A DNA stretch of 59,791 bases from an uncultured Pelagibacteraceae bacterium (lineage in GTDB: Bacteria; Pseudomonadota; Alphaproteobacteria; Pelagibacterales; Pelagibacteraceae), in assembly GCA_902627935.1 (NCBI GenBank), contig CACOLA010000005.1, positions 1 through 59,791 of the forward strand, given 5' to 3'. The notes below the pieces were generated by a model that searched no databases, had not been told where the DNA came from, and was given only the letters and a program-made list of their open reading frames with translations. Below, one piece after another: positions 57,724 through 59,791 of the stretch. The position numbers were made by a program, and so were the translations under genes. Each line of letters starts with the position of its first letter. Positions within the stretch are counted from its first letter, which is position 1.

Positions 57724-58723
57724 TTGATATTAACAAATTGTGAAACATCCTTTTTTTTTAAAAATTATGGTCCTTTTAAAATAAAAGATCTTTTAAATGA
57801 TCTTAAAATCAACGATATAGAAAATATAAGTAATGATATTGTTTATGATATTAAAGACCTTCAAACAGCAGAAAAAAAACATTTAACTTTTTTTCATTCA
57901 AAAAAATATCATTCACAATCATCTAAAACAAAAGCATCTTATTGTATAACTCTTCAAAATTTAGCTCATTATTTACCAAAAGAGTGTAAACCAATATGTG
58001 TCGATAATGTCTTATTAACAATGTCTAAAATAACATCCAAGTTTTATCCAGATGCTACTAATGATGATTTTGATAATTCTGTTAAAAAAATTGAGGAATT
58101 AAATTTTGATAATAAAATTAAACATGGTCATAATGTTTTAGTCGGAGAAAATGTTAAGATTGGAAAAAATTGTTCTATAGGCCATAATACAATTATTGAA
58201 AAAAAATGTTAATATAGGATCTGATTGTTCAATTGGATCAAATGTAATAATAAGAAATACAATTATAGAGAATAATGTAGCAATACTTGATGGCTGTATT
58301 ATTGGAAAAAAAGGTTTTGGTTTTTTCCCTAATAAACAAAAGAACCTGAGATACCCACATATTGGAATAGTAATTATTGGAGAAAATTCAGAAATTGGAT
58401 GTGGAGCAACCATTGATAGAGGTTCAATGTCAAATACTATAATAGGAAAAAATACTTTTTTAGACAATCAAATTCATATTGCTCATAATAATAAAATTGG
58501 AGATAATTGTATAATTGCAGGACAAGTTGGTTTTGCAGGAAGTTCTACTTTAGGCAACAATGTAATGATTGGAGGACAAGCCGGCATTTCAGGACATCTT
58601 AAGATCGGAAATAATGTTCAAATTGGTGGTGGTAGTGGAGTGATTAAAGATATTCCAGACAATACTAAAGTTATGGGATATCCTTCAAAAGATTTAAGGC
58701 AATTTTTAAAAGATAATAAATGA
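57724..58723 (+). CDS. lpxD: UDP-3-O-acylglucosamine N-acyltransferase LpxD, interrupted by a frameshift
   Basis: The first part (57724-58212) has the LpxD N-terminal domain (NYGPFKIKDLLNDL, and KKHLTFFHSKKY) and the beginning of the left-handed beta-helix. The second part continues hexapeptide repeats (NVNIGSDCSIGSNVII, IAHNNKIGDNCIIAGQVGFAG) with the catalytic His in HIAHN. Removing one A from the eight-A run at 58199-58206 fuses them (IIEKNVNIGSD) into 332 residues, a normal length. The only in-frame start is TTG at 57724. It overlaps lpxA by 4 bases. Confidence 0.85.
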
Positions 58724-59496
58724 TAGATAAAACTGCAATTATAAATTCAAAAGCAAAATTACATAAAAATGTTCAAGTAGGACCTTATTGTGTAATAGGC
58801 CCTAACGTTGAGATTGGTGAGAATACAATTATTCAATCTCACGTTAATATTTCAGGAAATGTTAAAATTGGTAAAGAAAATAAAATTTATCCTTTTGTAT
58901 CAATAAACGATCCTCAAGACCTTAAATATAGCGGAGAGCCTACAAATTTGATTATTGGAGATAATAACAAAATCAGAGAATACGTAACTATAAATCCAGG
59001 TACGGTTGGTGGCGGCGGTAAAACAGTTATTGGAAATAATTGTTTATTTATGATTTCATCTCATATTGCTCATGATTGTCAGGTTGGAAACAATGTTATA
59101 ATTGCAAATAACGTTCCATTGGGAGGACATGCAATTATTGAAGACAATGTTGTTATAGGAGGCAATTCAGCAGTCCAACAATTCACAAGAATTGGTAAAA
59201 TGGCTATGATTGGTGGAATGACTGGGGTATTACATGACGTAATTCCTTATGGATTGTCGACAGGAAATAGAAATTCATTACAAGGATTAAACTTAATAGG
59301 ACTAAGAAGAGCTAAGTTTGAAAACAAAGACATCTTAGGCTTAAGTGAGGCTTATAAGGAGATATTTGCTACAAAAAATATCAATGAAAATATAAGTAAA
59401 TTAAATGGTTCCTTTCAAGAAAACCCATTAGTTAAAAATGTAATTGATTTTATAACAAAAGATAAAAAAAGGTCTATTTGCACACCATTTTCGTAA
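58720..59496 (+). CDS. lpxA: UDP-N-acetylglucosamine acyltransferase LpxA
   Basis: The 258-residue protein is a left-handed beta-helix of hexapeptide repeats (VQVGPYCVIGPNVEIGENTI), with the catalytic-His region SSHIAHDCQVGNNV and NVPLGGHAII, and the typical C-terminal helical part with GLNLIGLRRAKF. It adds the first acyl chain in lipid A synthesis. It is intact, unlike lpxD just before it. Confidence 0.96.
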   Translation: MIDKTAIINSKAKLHKNVQVGPYCVIGPNVEIGENTIIQSHVNISGNVKIGKENKIYPFVSINDPQDLKYSGEPTNLIIGDNNKIREYVTINPGTVGGGGKTVIGNNCLFMISSHIAHDCQVGNNVIIANNVPLGGHAIIEDNVVIGGNSAVQQFTRIGKMAMIGGMTGVLHDVIPYGLSTGNRNSLQGLNLIGLRRAKFENKDILGLSEAYKEIFATKNINENISKLNGSFQENPLVKNVIDFITKDKKRSICTPFS

Positions 59497-59497
59497 G

Positions 59498-59791
59498 ATG
59501 ATAGGATTAATTTTTGGTGATACTGATTTTCCAAAGGAAATTCTTAAAACTATCAAAAAAAGAAAAATAAAATATTTGATAATTGATTTGTCAAAATCAA
59601 AGAAATTTAAACAAGATAGAAAATCTTATTCAGTTTCTATAGGTCAATTTGGTAAAATCATTAATATTCTTAAGGAAAATAACTGTAAAAAAGTCTTATT
59701 TGCTGGAAAAGTAAATAAACCAAACTTTTCTAAACTAAAATTAGACTTTAAAGGTATTTATTATATTCCTAGAATAATCAAAGCATCTAAA
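59498..59791 (+). CDS. lpxI: UDP-2,3-diacylglucosamine pyrophosphatase LpxI-like (partial)
   Basis: An ATG at 59498, one base after the lpxA stop, opens a 98-codon frame to the window end: MIGLIFGDTDFPKEILKTIK, YSVSIGQFGKIINILKENNC and VLFAGKVNKPNFSKLKLDFK are visible. These match the N-terminal domain of LpxI (DUF1009), the lipid A enzyme that replaces LpxH in alphaproteobacteria and usually follows lpxA. The C-terminal catalytic part lies beyond the window. Confidence 0.85.
   Translation, partial: MIGLIFGDTDFPKEILKTIKKRKIKYLIIDLSKSKKFKQDRKSYSVSIGQFGKIINILKENNCKKVLFAGKVNKPNFSKLKLDFKGIYYIPRIIKASK

Noticed and set aside
57690..57745. AT-only inverted repeat (ATCAA...TTGAT) between fabZ and lpxD as a terminator
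   Set aside because: The stem has almost no GC pairs and no following T run; such symmetry is expected by chance here.
58138..58467. 109-residue minus-strand ORF in lpxD
   Set aside because: It is antisense to the hexapeptide-repeat region of LpxD; the periodic repeats generate long antisense frames.
58135..59200. Tandem repeats in lpxD and lpxA
   Set aside because: These are the hexapeptide repeats that encode the left-handed beta-helix, not DNA-level repeats or a CRISPR array.

Overview
The window looks like a stretch of a SAR11-type genome (Pelagibacterales, 'Candidatus Pelagibacter'-like alphaproteobacterium). This is inferred from strong AT-richness, very short or overlapping gene junctions, alphaproteobacterial gene order (tig-clpP-clpX-lon-tRNA-nuo; nuoN-birA-coaX-rnj-DUF1467-proS-lolCD-dnaE; rpsB-tsf-frr-uppS-cdsA-dxr-bamA-ompH-lpxD-fabZ-lpxA-lpxI), and marine sulfonate genes. 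No phage, IS element, CRISPR array or obvious horizontally acquired block is visible.

Region 1 (1-5454) is a sulfonate catabolism locus. Minus-strand suyA and suyB (sulfolactate sulfo-lyase) are followed by a YeiH/UPF0324 membrane protein that could export the released sulfite or sulfate. Divergent from them is xsc (sulfoacetaldehyde acetyltransferase), followed by a DAO-family FAD oxidoreductase that may feed sulfoacetaldehyde or a related compound. Region 2 (5478-10323) is a tight six-gene minus-strand operon: GMC dehydrogenase, TerC membrane protein, SDR, M23 peptidase-like protein, FAH/hydratase-family enzyme and a small lipoprotein. Region 3 (10454-15804) is a divergent TRAP transporter (dctP, then a strong terminator hairpin, then dctQM), followed by an NCS1-type transporter and an SDR.

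Region 4 (15801-19230) is a patchwork of small and housekeeping genes: DUF3047 protein, ybgC thioesterase, family-5 uracil-DNA glycosylase, histidine phosphatase, and several proteins of under 60 residues. Region 5 (19338-25737) is tRNA-Leu, tig, clpP, clpX and lon (protein folding and proteolysis), then tRNA-Val and tRNA-Asp. Both tRNA units have recognisable sigma70-like promoters.

Region 6 (25944-49642) is one continuous plus-strand gene train: the 14-gene respiratory complex I operon nuoA-N, then birA, coaX, ribonuclease J, a DUF1467 protein, proS, lolC/E, lolD and dnaE, with gaps of at most about 12 bases. Region 7 (49650-59791) begins with a promoter and a structured leader before rpsB, then translation genes (tsf, frr), isoprenoid/phospholipid genes (uppS, cdsA, dxr), outer-membrane assembly (bamA, ompH/skp) and lipid A genes (lpxD, fabZ, lpxA, partial lpxI). 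ompH, fabZ and lpxD each carry a single-base frameshift in a homopolymer, within 1.3 kb of one another. That points to sequence error, though slippage-tolerant decoding cannot be excluded from sequence alone. pyrH, rseP and hupB are absent from places where alphaproteobacteria often carry them.
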